Shown: positions 16,423 to 24,173 of the stretch, piece by piece
Layout of the letters: every line of letters starts with the position of its first letter
How positions within the stretch are numbered: the first letter of the stretch is position 1
Source: Firmicutes bacterium AM55-24TS
GTDB taxonomy: Bacteria; Bacillota; Clostridia; UBA1381
Direction of reading: 5' to 3'
Assembly: GCA_003460745.1 (NCBI GenBank)
Contig: QTVU01000032.1
Location: 1 to 34,665 of the forward strand
Length of the DNA: 34,665 bases
Position numbers and translations under genes: made by a program
The notes under the pieces: generated by a model
The model's input: only the letters and a program-made list of their open reading frames with translations
Databases searched by the model: none
Told to the model about the DNA's origin: nothing

Positions 16423-17114
16423 ATGATATTTACAAGAAAACATATTGTGATAGCGGTATTATTTGCGGTTGTGGGTATTGCGATTGGTATAGGTATAAAA
16501 CATTATGAAACGTTACAGACCTTTTCAAGTTCCGATATAAAGGTTGTGCTTGACGCCGGACACGGCGAACCTGACGGTGGGGCGGTGGGTGTGAGCGGAG
16601 TGGTGGAAAAGGACATTATCTTGCGATTGTTCAGAAATTGCAGGAAGTGCTTGAAAGCAAAGGCTTTGAAGTGATTTTAACACGCAGCGGCGACAGCGGT
16701 TTACAGGACGAAAATGCCGAGACTATTCGCAAAATGAAAGTATCGGATATGAACAAACGGTTAGATATTATGAAAAACAGTCACGCAGATATTTTTGTGA
16801 GCATACATATGAATTCGTTCGGTGACCAAAAAGTGAGCGGTCTGCACATATTTTACGACAAAAATCACCCCGAAATCGAGAGGCTTGCAAAAAGTATTCA
16901 AAATAAAATGAGCGAGGTGACGGGTGCGGAAATGCACGCGGTAAAGACCGCAGATGAACGATTATTTTTAATGAAAAATCCGCCTATGCCCGCAATACTT
17001 GTAGAATGTGGTTTTTTGTCAAATCCGGACGAGGAGAAAAAACTTGCAAGTGACGAATATCAGTCAAAAATTGCGTGGGCAATCGCAAGTGCAATAGAGA
17101 ATTATACAAAGTGA
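16423..17114 (+). pseudogene. cwlD: CwlD N-acetylmuramoyl-L-alanine amidase, broken by one missing base
   Basis: CwlD removes peptides from spore cortex muramic acid so that muramic-delta-lactam can be made. The first piece has a signal-anchor helix (IVIAVLFAVVGIAIGIGI), then VVLDAGHGEPDGGAVG with the first zinc ligand His and VVEKDI. At about 16618 the frame is lost: adding one A to ATTATCTT restores DINLAIVQKLQEVLES, and reading continues through TRSGD, MNKRLDIMK, IFVSIHMNSF (zinc His) and ILVECGFLSNPDEE (catalytic Glu). The repaired length is 230 residues, family length. ATG 16423 follows GGTGAGGGG. As written the gene would make a 70-odd-residue fragment; an error in the consensus is the likeliest explanation. 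Confidence 0.9.
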
Positions 17115-17169
17115 TGTAAAAATAAAGAGAAATTATGTTAAATTTTTATCGGAGTTTGGTCAATATGTA

Positions 17170-17198
17170 TTGACGGAAATGGAATTTTGATATATAAT
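17170..17198 (+). promoter_or_regulatory. Sigma-A-type promoter for serC
   Basis: TTGACG at 17170-17175 and TATAAT at 17193-17198 with a 17-base spacer; the serC ATG is 37 bases downstream of the -10. Confidence 0.85.
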
Positions 17199-17234
17199 AA
17201 TAAGTATATTATATATATTGGAGGCTAAAAAAAA

Positions 17235-18314
17235 ATGAGTAGAGTTTATAACTTTTCAGCCGGACCATCAATGCTGCCTGAGGAAGTATTGAAGAAGGCG
17301 CAAACTGAAATGCTGGAGTACGGTACAAGCGGTATGTCCGTTATGGAAATGAGCCACCGATCTAAGGACTATCAAGATATTATCGACAGTGCTGAAGCTC
17401 TTGTAAGAGAACTTATGCACGTTCCTGATAATTACAAAGTATTGTTCTTGCAAGGCGGCGGTTCAACACAATTTGCTATGATTCCGCTAAATCTTGCGTC
17501 CAAGAATAAGAAAGCTGATTATGTTATAACAGGTCAGTGGGCGAAGAAAGCAGCTGCCGAGGCTGAAAGATACATTACAGTCAACAGAGTTGCATCTTCT
17601 GCCGATAAAACTTTTTCATACATACCAAAGCTTGATAAATCAACATTTTCAAGCGATGCAGATTACTTCTATATCTGCTACAACAACACAATTTACGGAA
17701 CAAGATATACAGAACTTCCACAGTGCGACGTTCCTCTTATCGCAGATATTTCATCATGCGTAATGTCAGAGGAAATCGACGTTTCAAAGTTCGGTTTACT
17801 GTTTGCCGGTGCACAGAAAAATCTTGGCCCTGCAGGTGTAACACTTGTAATCGTTCGTGAGGACCTTATAGGCGACGCAATGGATATTACTCCTACAATG
17901 CTTGACTATAAGACACATGCCGACAACGGCTCAATGTACAATACTCCTCCGACATACGGAATATATGTACTAAAGCTTGTTCTTGAATGGATAAAGGAAC
18001 AAGGCGGAGTTAAGGCACTTCAGGAAATCAACGAAAAGAAAGCTAAAATTCTTTATGATTATCTTGATTCATCAAAGATGTTCAAGGGTACAGTAGTTCC
18101 GGAGGATCGTTCACTTATGAACGCACCGTTTGTAACAGGTAATGAAGAACTTGATGCTAAGTTCGTTGCAGAGGCAAAAGCTGCCGGTTTTGTAAACCTA
18201 AAGGGCCACAGAACAGTCGGCGGTATGAGAGCAAGCATTTACAATGCTATGCCTGTAGAGGGAGTAGAGAAATTAGTCGAATTTATGAAGAAATTCGAGT
18301 CAGAGAATATGTAA
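17235..18314 (+). CDS. serC: Phosphoserine aminotransferase
   Basis: SerC converts 3-phosphohydroxypyruvate and glutamate to phosphoserine with pyridoxal phosphate. The 359-residue protein begins RVYNFSAGPSMLPEEVL and has SGMSVMEMSHRSKDY, LFLQGGGSTQFAMIP, IADISSCVMS and the Schiff-base Lys195 in FAGAQKNLGPAG. The C-terminus has GHRTVGGMRASIYNAMP, the substrate-phosphate-binding arginines. GGAGG lies ten bases before the ATG. It is followed by serA, so the two give serine from 3-phosphoglycerate; serB is not in the window. Confidence 0.97.
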   Translation: MSRVYNFSAGPSMLPEEVLKKAQTEMLEYGTSGMSVMEMSHRSKDYQDIIDSAEALVRELMHVPDNYKVLFLQGGGSTQFAMIPLNLASKNKKADYVITGQWAKKAAAEAERYITVNRVASSADKTFSYIPKLDKSTFSSDADYFYICYNNTIYGTRYTELPQCDVPLIADISSCVMSEEIDVSKFGLLFAGAQKNLGPAGVTLVIVREDLIGDAMDITPTMLDYKTHADNGSMYNTPPTYGIYVLKLVLEWIKEQGGVKALQEINEKKAKILYDYLDSSKMFKGTVVPEDRSLMNAPFVTGNEELDAKFVAEAKAAGFVNLKGHRTVGGMRASIYNAMPVEGVEKLVEFMKKFESENM

Positions 18315-18321
18315 TTATATT

Positions 18322-18346
18322 ACACCCGAAGCTATTCGGGTGTTTT
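18322..18346 (+). terminator. Hairpin between serC and serA (partial terminator)
   Basis: ACACCCGAA (18322-18330) pairs with TTCGGGTGT (18335-18343) around GCTA, followed by only about four T. It may reduce but not stop transcription into serA, for which I see no separate promoter. Confidence 0.75.
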
Positions 18347-18371
18347 ATATAAACGAAAAGGAGATTAGACA

Positions 18372-19525
18372 ATGTTCAATATATTGACACTTAATAAGAT
18401 AGCTAAATGTGGTCTTGACCAGCTTAACGATAATTATAAAATAACTGATGATGCCAATGTTGACGCAGACGGTATCATTCTTAGAAGTTTTAAAATGCAC
18501 GATATGGAATTGCCTGAATCACTAAAGGCGGTTGCAAGAGCAGGTGCGGGAACAAACAATATTCCGATTGACAAGTGCAGTGAAAAGGGTATCGTAGTAT
18601 TCAATACTCCGGGTGCAAACGCAAATGCTGTTAAGGAATTGGTTATTGCAGGTATGTTGTTGGCATCAAGAGATGTTATCGGCGGTGTCGCTTGGGCAAA
18701 TACACTTACCGGCGATGACGTTGACAAGCAGGTTGAAAAGGGTAAGTCAAACTTCGCAGGCTGCGAAATTAAGGGCAAGACTCTTGGTATAATCGGTTTG
18801 GGTGCTATCGGTATTCTTGTTGCAAATGCGGCTTATGCTTTGGGTATGGAAGTTATCGGATATGACCCTTATTTGTCGGTTGACTCTGCTTTAAAACTTT
18901 CAAGACACGTTAAAAAGGCTAACAGCCTGAAGAAGTTTATGCGGCGGCAGATTACATAACAATTCACGTTCCGCTAATGGATTCAACAAGAAATACAATT
19001 AACGCCGAAACAATCGCACAAATGAAAGACGGTGTTATAATTCTTAACTTTGCAAGAGGCGGTCTTGTAAATAATGCGGATATTAAAAAGGCTTTGGCTG
19101 ACGGTAAGGTTGCTAAGTACGTTGTTGACTTTGCTGACAGTGAAACAGTCAACCAACCGGGTATTATAAACATTCCTCACCTTGGTGCGTCAACTGCCGA
19201 ATCAGAAGATAACTGTGCAGTTATGGCTGCTCAGGAATTGGCTGATTACCTTGAAAACGGTAATATCCTAAATTCGGTAAACTTCCCGAATTGTTCACTT
19301 CCTGAAGACAATATCGGAAGAATTGCTATTGCGCATAAAAATATTCCGAATGTTATCGCTAAGTTTACAGAGGCACTTTCAAGTGTGAATATCTCAGATA
19401 TGATTAATAAGTCAAAGGGTGAACTTGCATATACAATCATCAATACTGACCACGCAATCCCTGCAGAAGCTATTGAAAAGCTAAATCAAATTGACGCTGT
19501 TATAAGAGTCAGAGTTATTAAATAA
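18372..19525 (+). pseudogene. serA: Phosphoglycerate dehydrogenase, broken by one missing base
   Basis: SerA oxidises 3-phosphoglycerate, the first step of serine synthesis. The first piece has ARAGAGTNNIPIDKCSEKGI, FNTPGANANAVKEL and the NAD loop GLGAIG (142-147). After Ser185-Leu186 the frame is lost near 18928: adding one base to GCCTGAAG restores SLEEVYAAADYITIHVPL. The second piece then has LNFARGGLVNNADI with the catalytic Arg, IPHLGAST with the catalytic His and a C-terminal ACT-like domain (VIAKFTEAL to the end). The repaired protein is 384 residues, the short SerA form. AAAGGAG precedes the ATG. Because the gene is otherwise perfect, an assembly or base-calling error is likely. Confidence 0.92.
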
Positions 19526-19546
19526 TTGAATTTATAGCTAAATATG

Positions 19547-19577
19547 AGCCGTACAGATTAAAGCTGTACGGCTTTTT
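19547..19577 (+). terminator. Intrinsic terminator after serA
   Basis: AGCCGTACAG (19547-19556) pairs with CTGTACGGCT (19564-19573) around a seven-base loop, followed by a T-run. It faces the pfl terminator from the other strand. Confidence 0.92.
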
Positions 19578-19621
19578 ATATGCGTAAAAGTTTTGGGTGT
19601 TATGATTAACAACAATACCAA

Positions 19622-19650
19622 CAAAAAAAGACGGAGCATATGCTCCATCT
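19622..19650 (-). terminator. Intrinsic terminator of the pflB-pflA operon
   Basis: On the minus strand, a palindrome centred on GGAGCATATGCTCC (19629-19650, one mismatch) is followed by seven T (19628-19622), starting just seven bases past the pflA stop. Confidence 0.85.
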
Positions 19651-19656
19651 TATATA

Positions 19657-20394
19657 TTACTGTTTTCTGATACCTGCGTGAATTCGCTGTTTAGCATTTT
19701 CAATGCGTTCGGCAGATGGGGGAGATATACTTTCCAAAGTGTAAGGAATACCTAAGTTCTCCCACTTGAATTTACCAAGTGTATGATAAGGTAAAATCTC
19801 TACACGGTCTACATTTGAAAGTGTATCAATAAAATCACCCAAAGCGTCTAAATCTTCATCAAAATCGCTGTGTTCGGGAACAAGAACGTGTCTTATCCAA
19901 ACAGGCTTATTGATTTCAGAAAGATACTTTGCCATTTCGATAATATTTGAATTATCAAAACCTGTTAGGTCTTTATGGCGGGCAGGGTTGATTTCTTTCA
20001 AATCAAGAAGCAGTAAATCGGTATATTTCATAAGTTCTTCAAACTTGCTGAAGAAAGGTTCTTCCTTTGTGAAAGGATTACCGGCAGTATCAATACAAGT
20101 ATTAATACCAAGCTCTTTAGCTTTTTTGAACAATTCAATTACAAAATCAATTTGTAATAACGGTTCGCCGCCGCTTATGGTAATACCGCCGTCTTTACCC
20201 CAATAAGGTTTAAAACGCAATGCACGTTTTAAAATCTCATCGGCAGTTACTTCATCTCCGCCGTCCATTTTCCAGGTATCCGGATTATGACAGTAGCGGC
20301 ACCGCATATGGCATCCTTGCATAAAGACTATAAATCTTACGCCGGGTCCGTCAGCGGCACCAAAACTTTCAGTTGAATGAATGTGTCCTATCAT
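19657..20394 (-). CDS. pflA: Pyruvate formate-lyase activating enzyme
   Basis: A 245-residue radical SAM enzyme that places the glycyl radical on pyruvate formate-lyase. The 4Fe-4S cluster ligands are Cys28, Cys32 and Cys35 in GCHMRCRYCHNPDTW. The N-terminus IHSTESFGAADGPGVRFIVF and the SAM-binding GGITISGGEPLLQ are typical of PFL-AE, and VWIRHVLVPEHSD lies in the C-terminal part. It follows pflB after six bases on the same strand. Its Fe-S cluster gives a biochemical reason for iron-dependent control of the operon. Confidence 0.96.
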   Translation of the reverse strand: MIGHIHSTESFGAADGPGVRFIVFMQGCHMRCRYCHNPDTWKMDGGDEVTADEILKRALRFKPYWGKDGGITISGGEPLLQIDFVIELFKKAKELGINTCIDTAGNPFTKEEPFFSKFEELMKYTDLLLLDLKEINPARHKDLTGFDNSNIIEMAKYLSEINKPVWIRHVLVPEHSDFDEDLDALGDFIDTLSNVDRVEILPYHTLGKFKWENLGIPYTLESISPPSAERIENAKQRIHAGIRKQ

Positions 20395-20400
20395 ATCAAA

Positions 20401-22653
20401 TTACATTGATGCGTGACAAGTTCTTGAGATAACGTCAAGCTGTTGCTCACGAGTAAGGTCGATAAACTTAACTGCGTAACCTGATACACGGATTGTAAAG
20501 TTAGCGTATTCTTCTTTTTCAGGATGTTCCATAGCGTCGATAAGCTTTTCTTTACCGAATACGTTAACGTTTAGGTGGTGAGCACCTTGATCAAAGTAAC
20601 CGTTAAGAACGTTTACAAGGTTTGTAACCTGTTCTGATTCTTCGTGACCAAGAGCGTCAGGGTTAATTGTTTGTGTATTTGAAATACCGTCAAGAGCATA
20701 CTCATATGGCAATTTAGCAACTGAGTTAAGTGATGCAACCAAACCGTTTTGTTCTGCACCGTATGATGGGTTAGCACCCGGTGAAAGTGGTTCACCTGCT
20801 TTACGTCCGTCAGGAAGTGATGCAGTAGCCTTACCGTAAACAACGTTTGATGTGATTGTAAGGATTGATGTTGTAGGCTCTGAGTTACGATATGTGTGGC
20901 ACTTCTTAATCTTAGCCATAAATGTCTTTAGTAGCCATACTGCGATTTCGTCAGCACGATCATCATCGTTACCGTAACGAGGGAAGTCGCCTTCTGTTTC
21001 AAAGTCAACTACAACACCGTTTTCGTCACGAACTGTCTTAACCTTAGCGTACTTAATAGCTGAAAGTGAGTCAACAACGTGTGAGAAACCTGCGATACCT
21101 GTTGCGAATGTACGACGTACATCTGTATCGATAAGAGCCATTTCAGCTGCTTCATAGTAATACTTGTCGTGCATATAGTGAATTACGTTTAGTGTACGTA
21201 CATAAACTCCTGCAAGCCAATCCATCATCTTGTCATACTTGTCAAGAACTTCGTCATAATCAAGATATTCAGAAGTGATTGGTCTGTATTCAGGGCCGAC
21301 TTGTACCTTTGTTCTTGCGTCTATACCGCCGTTGATAGCGTATAGAAGACACTTAGCAAGGTTAGCTCTTGCACCGAAGAATTGCATTTCTTTACCTGTC
21401 TGTGTTGCAGATACGCAGCAGCAGATAGCGTAGTCGTCACCCCAAGTAACACGCATAACGTCATCGTTTTCGTATTGAATTGAGCTTGTACGAACTGAAA
21501 TAGCAGCAGCATAACGCTTGAATGCTTCAGGAAGCTTTGATGAGTAAAGAACTGTTAGGTTTGGTTCAGGTGAAGGACCCATGTTTTCCAATGTGTGAAG
21601 GAAACGGAAGTCATTCTTTGTAACCATTGATCTGCCGTCAACACCTTTACCGCCGACATTAAGTGTAGCCCAAACCGGGTCACCTGAGAATAGTTCGTTG
21701 TATGATGGGATACGAGCGAACTTAACCATACGGAACTTCATAACCATATGGTCGATAAGTTCTTGAGCTTCTTCTTCTGTTAGAGTACCGTTGTCAAGGT
21801 CACGTTGGATATAAATATCAAGGAATGTTGATACTCTACCAACACTCATTGCAGCACCGTTCTGTGTCTTGATAGCTGCAAGATAACCGAAGTATAGCCA
21901 TTGGCAAGCTTCTCTTGCATCCTTAGCAGGCTTTGAAATGTCGAATCCGTATGATTCAGCCATTGTCTTCATTTCTTTAAGAGCGTTGATTTGCATTGTG
22001 ATTTCTTCACGTTGACGAATTTCATCTTCAAACATTGATTCACTTTGGCATTCAACGAAATCTTCTTGTTTCTTTGCGATAAGCATATCGATACCGTAAA
22101 GAGCAACTCTACGATAGTCGCCTACGATTCTGCCACGGCCGTATGTGTCAGGTAGACCTGTAATAATCTTGTTCTTACGAACTGCACGCATTTCAGGTGT
22201 GTATACATCAAAAACACCTTGGTTATGTGTCTTGTGATACTGAGTGAAAATCTTGTGAAGTTCAGGGTCCGGCTCATAACCGTATGTGCTGCAAGCTTCT
22301 TCTGCCATCTTAATACCGCCGAAAGGCATAAATGCACGCTTAAGAGGCTTGTCTGTCTGTAGACCTACGATCTTTTCAAGGTCTTTCATGCTTTCGTCAA
22401 TATATCCTGGCTTATGAGCGTTGATACCTGTAACGATATGAGTATCCATATCAAGTACGCCGCCCTTAGCTCTTTCTTCCTTCTGAAGCTCTTGAAGTTT
22501 ACCCCATAGCTTGTTTGTTGCGTCTGTTGGACCTGCAAGGAATGACTCGTCGCCATCATATGGTGTGTAGTTCTTTTGGATGAAATCACGAGTGTCGATA
22601 TCATCGCACCATTTACCTTGTTCAAATCCTTTCCATTGTTCGAAATCTGTCAT
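20401..22653 (-). CDS. pflB: Pyruvate formate-lyase (formate C-acetyltransferase)
   Basis: This glycyl-radical enzyme splits pyruvate with CoA into acetyl-CoA and formate in anaerobic metabolism. The 750-residue length is that of true PFL. The active-site cysteine pair lies in [26 protein letters not shown], preceded by [15 protein letters not shown]. The radical glycine is Gly725 in [17 protein letters not shown], and the C-terminus ends TCHASM. GGGAGG precedes the ATG at 22653. Upstream lies a 250-base control region with a strong promoter and GTTAG/CTAAC repeats. Codon use is biased to a few codons, suggesting high expression. Confidence 0.97.
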   Translation of the reverse strand: MTDFEQWKGFEQGKWCDDIDTRDFIQKNYTPYDGDESFLAGPTDATNKLWGKLQELQKEERAKGGVLDMDTHIVTGINAHKPGYIDESMKDLEKIVGLQTDKPLKRAFMPFGGIKMAEEACSTYGYEPDPELHKIFTQYHKTHNQGVFDVYTPEMRAVRKNKIITGLPDTYGRGRIVGDYRRVALYGIDMLIAKKQEDFVECQSESMFEDEIRQREEITMQINALKEMKTMAESYGFDISKPAKDAREACQWLYFGYLAAIKTQNGAAMSVGRVSTFLDIYIQRDLDNGTLTEEEAQELIDHMVMKFRMVKFARIPSYNELFSGDPVWATLNVGGKGVDGRSMVTKNDFRFLHTLENMGPSPEPNLTVLYSSKLPEAFKRYAAAISVRTSSIQYENDDVMRVTWGDDYAICCCVSATQTGKEMQFFGARANLAKCLLYAINGGIDARTKVQVGPEYRPITSEYLDYDEVLDKYDKMMDWLAGVYVRTLNVIHYMHDKYYYEAAEMALIDTDVRRTFATGIAGFSHVVDSLSAIKYAKVKTVRDENGVVVDFETEGDFPRYGNDDDRADEIAVWLLKTFMAKIKKCHTYRNSEPTTSILTITSNVVYGKATASLPDGRKAGEPLSPGANPSYGAEQNGLVASLNSVAKLPYEYALDGISNTQTINPDALGHEESEQVTNLVNVLNGYFDQGAHHLNVNVFGKEKLIDAMEHPEKEEYANFTIRVSGYAVKFIDLTREQQLDVISRTCHASM

Positions 22654-22679
22654 TTGTTTTGACCTCCCATAATATATTC

Positions 22680-22698
22680 AACTGTTTTGTAAACAGTT
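22680..22698. promoter_or_regulatory. Perfect palindrome in the pflB leader
   Basis: AACTGTTT (22680-22687) and AAACAGTT (22691-22698) flank TGT, about 27 bases before the pflB ATG. It could be an operator or an mRNA hairpin close to the ribosome binding site. No known regulator site is matched with confidence. Confidence 0.5.
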
Positions 22699-22714
22699 GT
22701 GAACTGATAGTGTT

Positions 22715-22745
22715 TTACAGTTAGCAAAAAGTTAGCTAACTGTAA
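22715..22745. promoter_or_regulatory. GTTAG-type inverted repeat in the pflB leader
   Basis: TTACAGTTAGC (22715-22725) and GCTAACTGTAA (22735-22745) form an 11-base inverted repeat. Within it, GTTAGCTAAC (22731-22740) is a perfect palindrome close to the DtxR core GTTAG-S-CTAAC. It is either a regulator site or an mRNA stem. Confidence 0.6.
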
Positions 22746-22759
22746 GTTTTTACTGCATA

Positions 22760-22775
22760 GTTAGCTGTTTCTAAC
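22760..22775. promoter_or_regulatory. Putative metalloregulator operator at the pflB start site
   Basis: GTTAG-CTGTTT-CTAAC (22760-22775) has the same GTTAG-N6-CTAAC form as an operator upstream of feoA (23582-23597). It covers the predicted pflB transcription start, immediately downstream of the -10. Binding by the neighbouring DtxR-family protein is inferred. Confidence 0.55.
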
Positions 22776-22782
22776 CACGTTG

Positions 22783-22812
22783 ATTATACCATATTAAACA
22801 TACTTTTGTCAA
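22783..22812 (-). promoter_or_regulatory. Promoter of pflB-pflA
   Basis: On the minus strand TTGACA (22812-22807) is followed after 18 bases by TATAAT (22788-22783), with an extended TGG before the -10. The transcript would have a leader of about 120 bases containing the GTTAG/CTAAC repeats. Confidence 0.85.
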
Positions 22813-22902
22813 CGATTCATACTATATTGGTATGAGAATTGTCGAAGTACATTAATAAGCAGATAAAAGACAAAATAATTTAGATAATATTGCTAAAACA
22901 AA

Positions 22903-23283
22903 TCATATATTTTCATTTGTGTGACTAAGAAAATATTCTTTGATTTTCTGAAAAGTAATATCACTTAAATCATGCTCTATTTTACAACTGTCATCATACG
23001 CAGTTTCTTCATCGACACCGAGGGCGATAAGAGCCTTGGCGATAACCTGGTGACGTTCATAGATTTTTTGAGCAATCTCCATACCTTTGTCGGTAAGGGT
23101 GATATTGCCGTCGGTATCAACGGTAACATAGCCTTCTTCACGAAAGGATTTCATTGCAACGGATACGCTCGGTTTTGTGAAGTTAAGGTGATGAGCAACA
23201 TCAATACTGCGAACATAACCGTTTTTGTTCTTTAACATAAGTATGGCCTCCAAATAATTTTCAGCCGACTCTTTGATTATCAT
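22903..23283 (-). CDS. DtxR/MntR-family metal-dependent regulator (probably iron)
   Basis: The 126-residue protein has the family N-terminal winged helix (AENYLEAILML, then RSIDVAHHLNFTKPSVSVAMKSFREEGYV) and a dimerisation/metal domain (KGMEIAQKIYERHQVIAKAL, ALGVDEETAYDDSCKIEHDLSD). The metal ligands fit His78 and Cys100-x2-Glu103-His104. DtxR has a Cys at this position where MntR has Glu, which points to Fe2+ rather than Mn2+. It lacks the C-terminal SH3-like domain of full-length DtxR, as MntR does. It sits between pflBA and the feo operon, and inverted repeats of its family's type lie over the promoters on both sides. Repressor of feo is the likely role. Confidence 0.88.
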   Translation of the reverse strand: MIIKESAENYLEAILMLKNKNGYVRSIDVAHHLNFTKPSVSVAMKSFREEGYVTVDTDGNITLTDKGMEIAQKIYERHQVIAKALIALGVDEETAYDDSCKIEHDLSDITFQKIKEYFLSHTNENI

Positions 23284-23334
23284 AGTTTAACACCTTTCTG
23301 TGTGAAAATGTGTACATATTGTAGTAGTAAAGAT

Positions 23335-23363
23335 ATTATATCACAATAAATTGCGATTGTCAA
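23335..23363 (-). promoter_or_regulatory. Promoter of the DtxR-family gene
   Basis: On the minus strand TTGACA (23363-23358), a 17-base spacer and TATAAT (23340-23335) with an extended TGA. No GTTAG/CTAAC pair overlaps it; a lone TTAGGCTAA lies about 60 bases upstream (23423-23431). Confidence 0.88.
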
Positions 23364-23544
23364 AAAATATATTGAATATTTTCAAAAAAATTTCGATAAT
23401 TTTTTGAGTGAAAACAGTAAGATTAGGCTAACAAATTTTAGGAACGAATAAAAAATGAGCAAAAATAAGGAAGTATACAACATTTTGTGCAAAGTGAACA
23501 ACAATCTTTAAAGTTGACGCATAAAAAAGATATGACATATACAC

Positions 23545-23573
23545 TTGACAAGAAAGGTTAGTTTTGATAAACT
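23545..23573 (+). promoter_or_regulatory. Promoter of the feo operon
   Basis: TTGACA at 23545-23550 and an extended -10 (TGA-TAAACT, -10 at 23568-23573) with a 17-base spacer. The first operator-like palindrome covers the spacer and the -10, so binding there would block transcription. Confidence 0.75.
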
Positions 23574-23576
23574 AAC
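23557..23576. promoter_or_regulatory. Operator-like palindrome A over the feo promoter
   Basis: GTTAGTTT and AAACTAAC form a perfect 8-base inverted repeat around TGAT. It overlaps the feo -10 box. It resembles DtxR/IdeR-type boxes, which have TTAG...CTAA outer half-sites. Confidence 0.75.
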
Positions 23577-23580
23577 TAAT

Positions 23581-23598
23581 GGTTAGAAAGTGCTAACC
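23581..23598. promoter_or_regulatory. Operator-like palindrome B upstream of feoA
   Basis: GGTTAG-AAAGTG-CTAACC, a perfect inverted repeat four bases after palindrome A. The centres of A and B are 23 bases apart, about two helical turns. The same GTTAG-N6-CTAAC form recurs in front of pflB. Confidence 0.75.
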
Positions 23599-23615
23599 AA
23601 AAACTATATTCTTGG

Positions 23616-23645
23616 GGTTAGTTTTTATTTATACGAATGCTAACC
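23616..23645. promoter_or_regulatory. Third GGTTAG/CTAACC pair in the feoA leader
   Basis: GGTTAG (23616-23621) and CTAACC (23640-23645) are 18 bases apart, ending six bases before the feoA ribosome binding site. It could be two half-sites or an mRNA stem that hides the ribosome binding site. Confidence 0.45.
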
Positions 23646-23662
23646 AGAACGGAGGTAAATTT

Positions 23663-23875
23663 ATGATGCCTTTAACACTGGTAGATGTTGATGAAGACAA
23701 CATAATTAAAAAGATTGGCGGAAAGCCTGAAGTAAAAAAACATCTTGAAAATCTTGGTTTTGTTGTTGGAGGACACGTCAAGATAATCAGTAAACTTGGC
23801 GGAAACGTAATTGTAAATGTAAAAGAAACCAGAGTTGCAATCAGCAACGAACTGGCACAAAAAATTATGATTTAA
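23663..23875 (+). CDS. feoA: FeoA domain protein, first copy
   Basis: A 70-residue SH3-like protein of the ferrous-iron transport system. It has MPLTLVDVDEDNIIKKIGG, KKHLENLGFVVGGHVKIISKLGGNVIVNVKETRVAI, with the LGF..G..V pattern of FeoA. ATG 23663 is set by GGAGG seven bases upstream. FeoA is a small cytoplasmic partner thought to modulate FeoB. It is the first gene of a four-gene operon with a second FeoA, FeoB and a Cys-rich protein. Confidence 0.93.
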   Translation: MMPLTLVDVDEDNIIKKIGGKPEVKKHLENLGFVVGGHVKIISKLGGNVIVNVKETRVAISNELAQKIMI

Positions 23876-23896
23876 TTAAAGGGAGGTACAGCGAAA

Positions 23897-24118
23897 ATGA
23901 AAACACTTAAACAGGCAGCAATCGGCGATACTGTAAAGGTAGTCAAATTGCACGGTGAAGGTGCGGTAAAACGCAGAATTATGGATATGGGTATCACAAG
24001 AGGTGCTGAAGTGCATATTCGTAAGGTTGCACCGCTTGGTGATCCGATTGAGGTCACAGTAAGAGGTTATGAGCTTTCATTAAGAAAAGCCGACGCAGAA
24101 ATGATTGAAGTTGAATAA
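23897..24118 (+). CDS. feoA: FeoA domain protein, second copy
   Basis: A 73-residue FeoA protein with MKTLKQAAIGDTVKVVKLHG, KRRIMDMGITRGAEVHIRKVAPLGDPIEVTVRGYELSLRKADAEMI. The MDMGITRG and PLGDP...RGYELSLR motifs are the classic FeoA signature, closer to the usual family than the first copy. It begins 21 bases after the first with GGGAGG upstream. Two different FeoAs before one FeoB are common in Clostridia; the division of work between them is not known. Confidence 0.94.
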   Translation: MKTLKQAAIGDTVKVVKLHGEGAVKRRIMDMGITRGAEVHIRKVAPLGDPIEVTVRGYELSLRKADAEMIEVE

Positions 24119-24173
24119 TTTTGGTATATTCATTAATGTACTGAATTAAATTGTGAAAGAGAGGAATTTAAGA

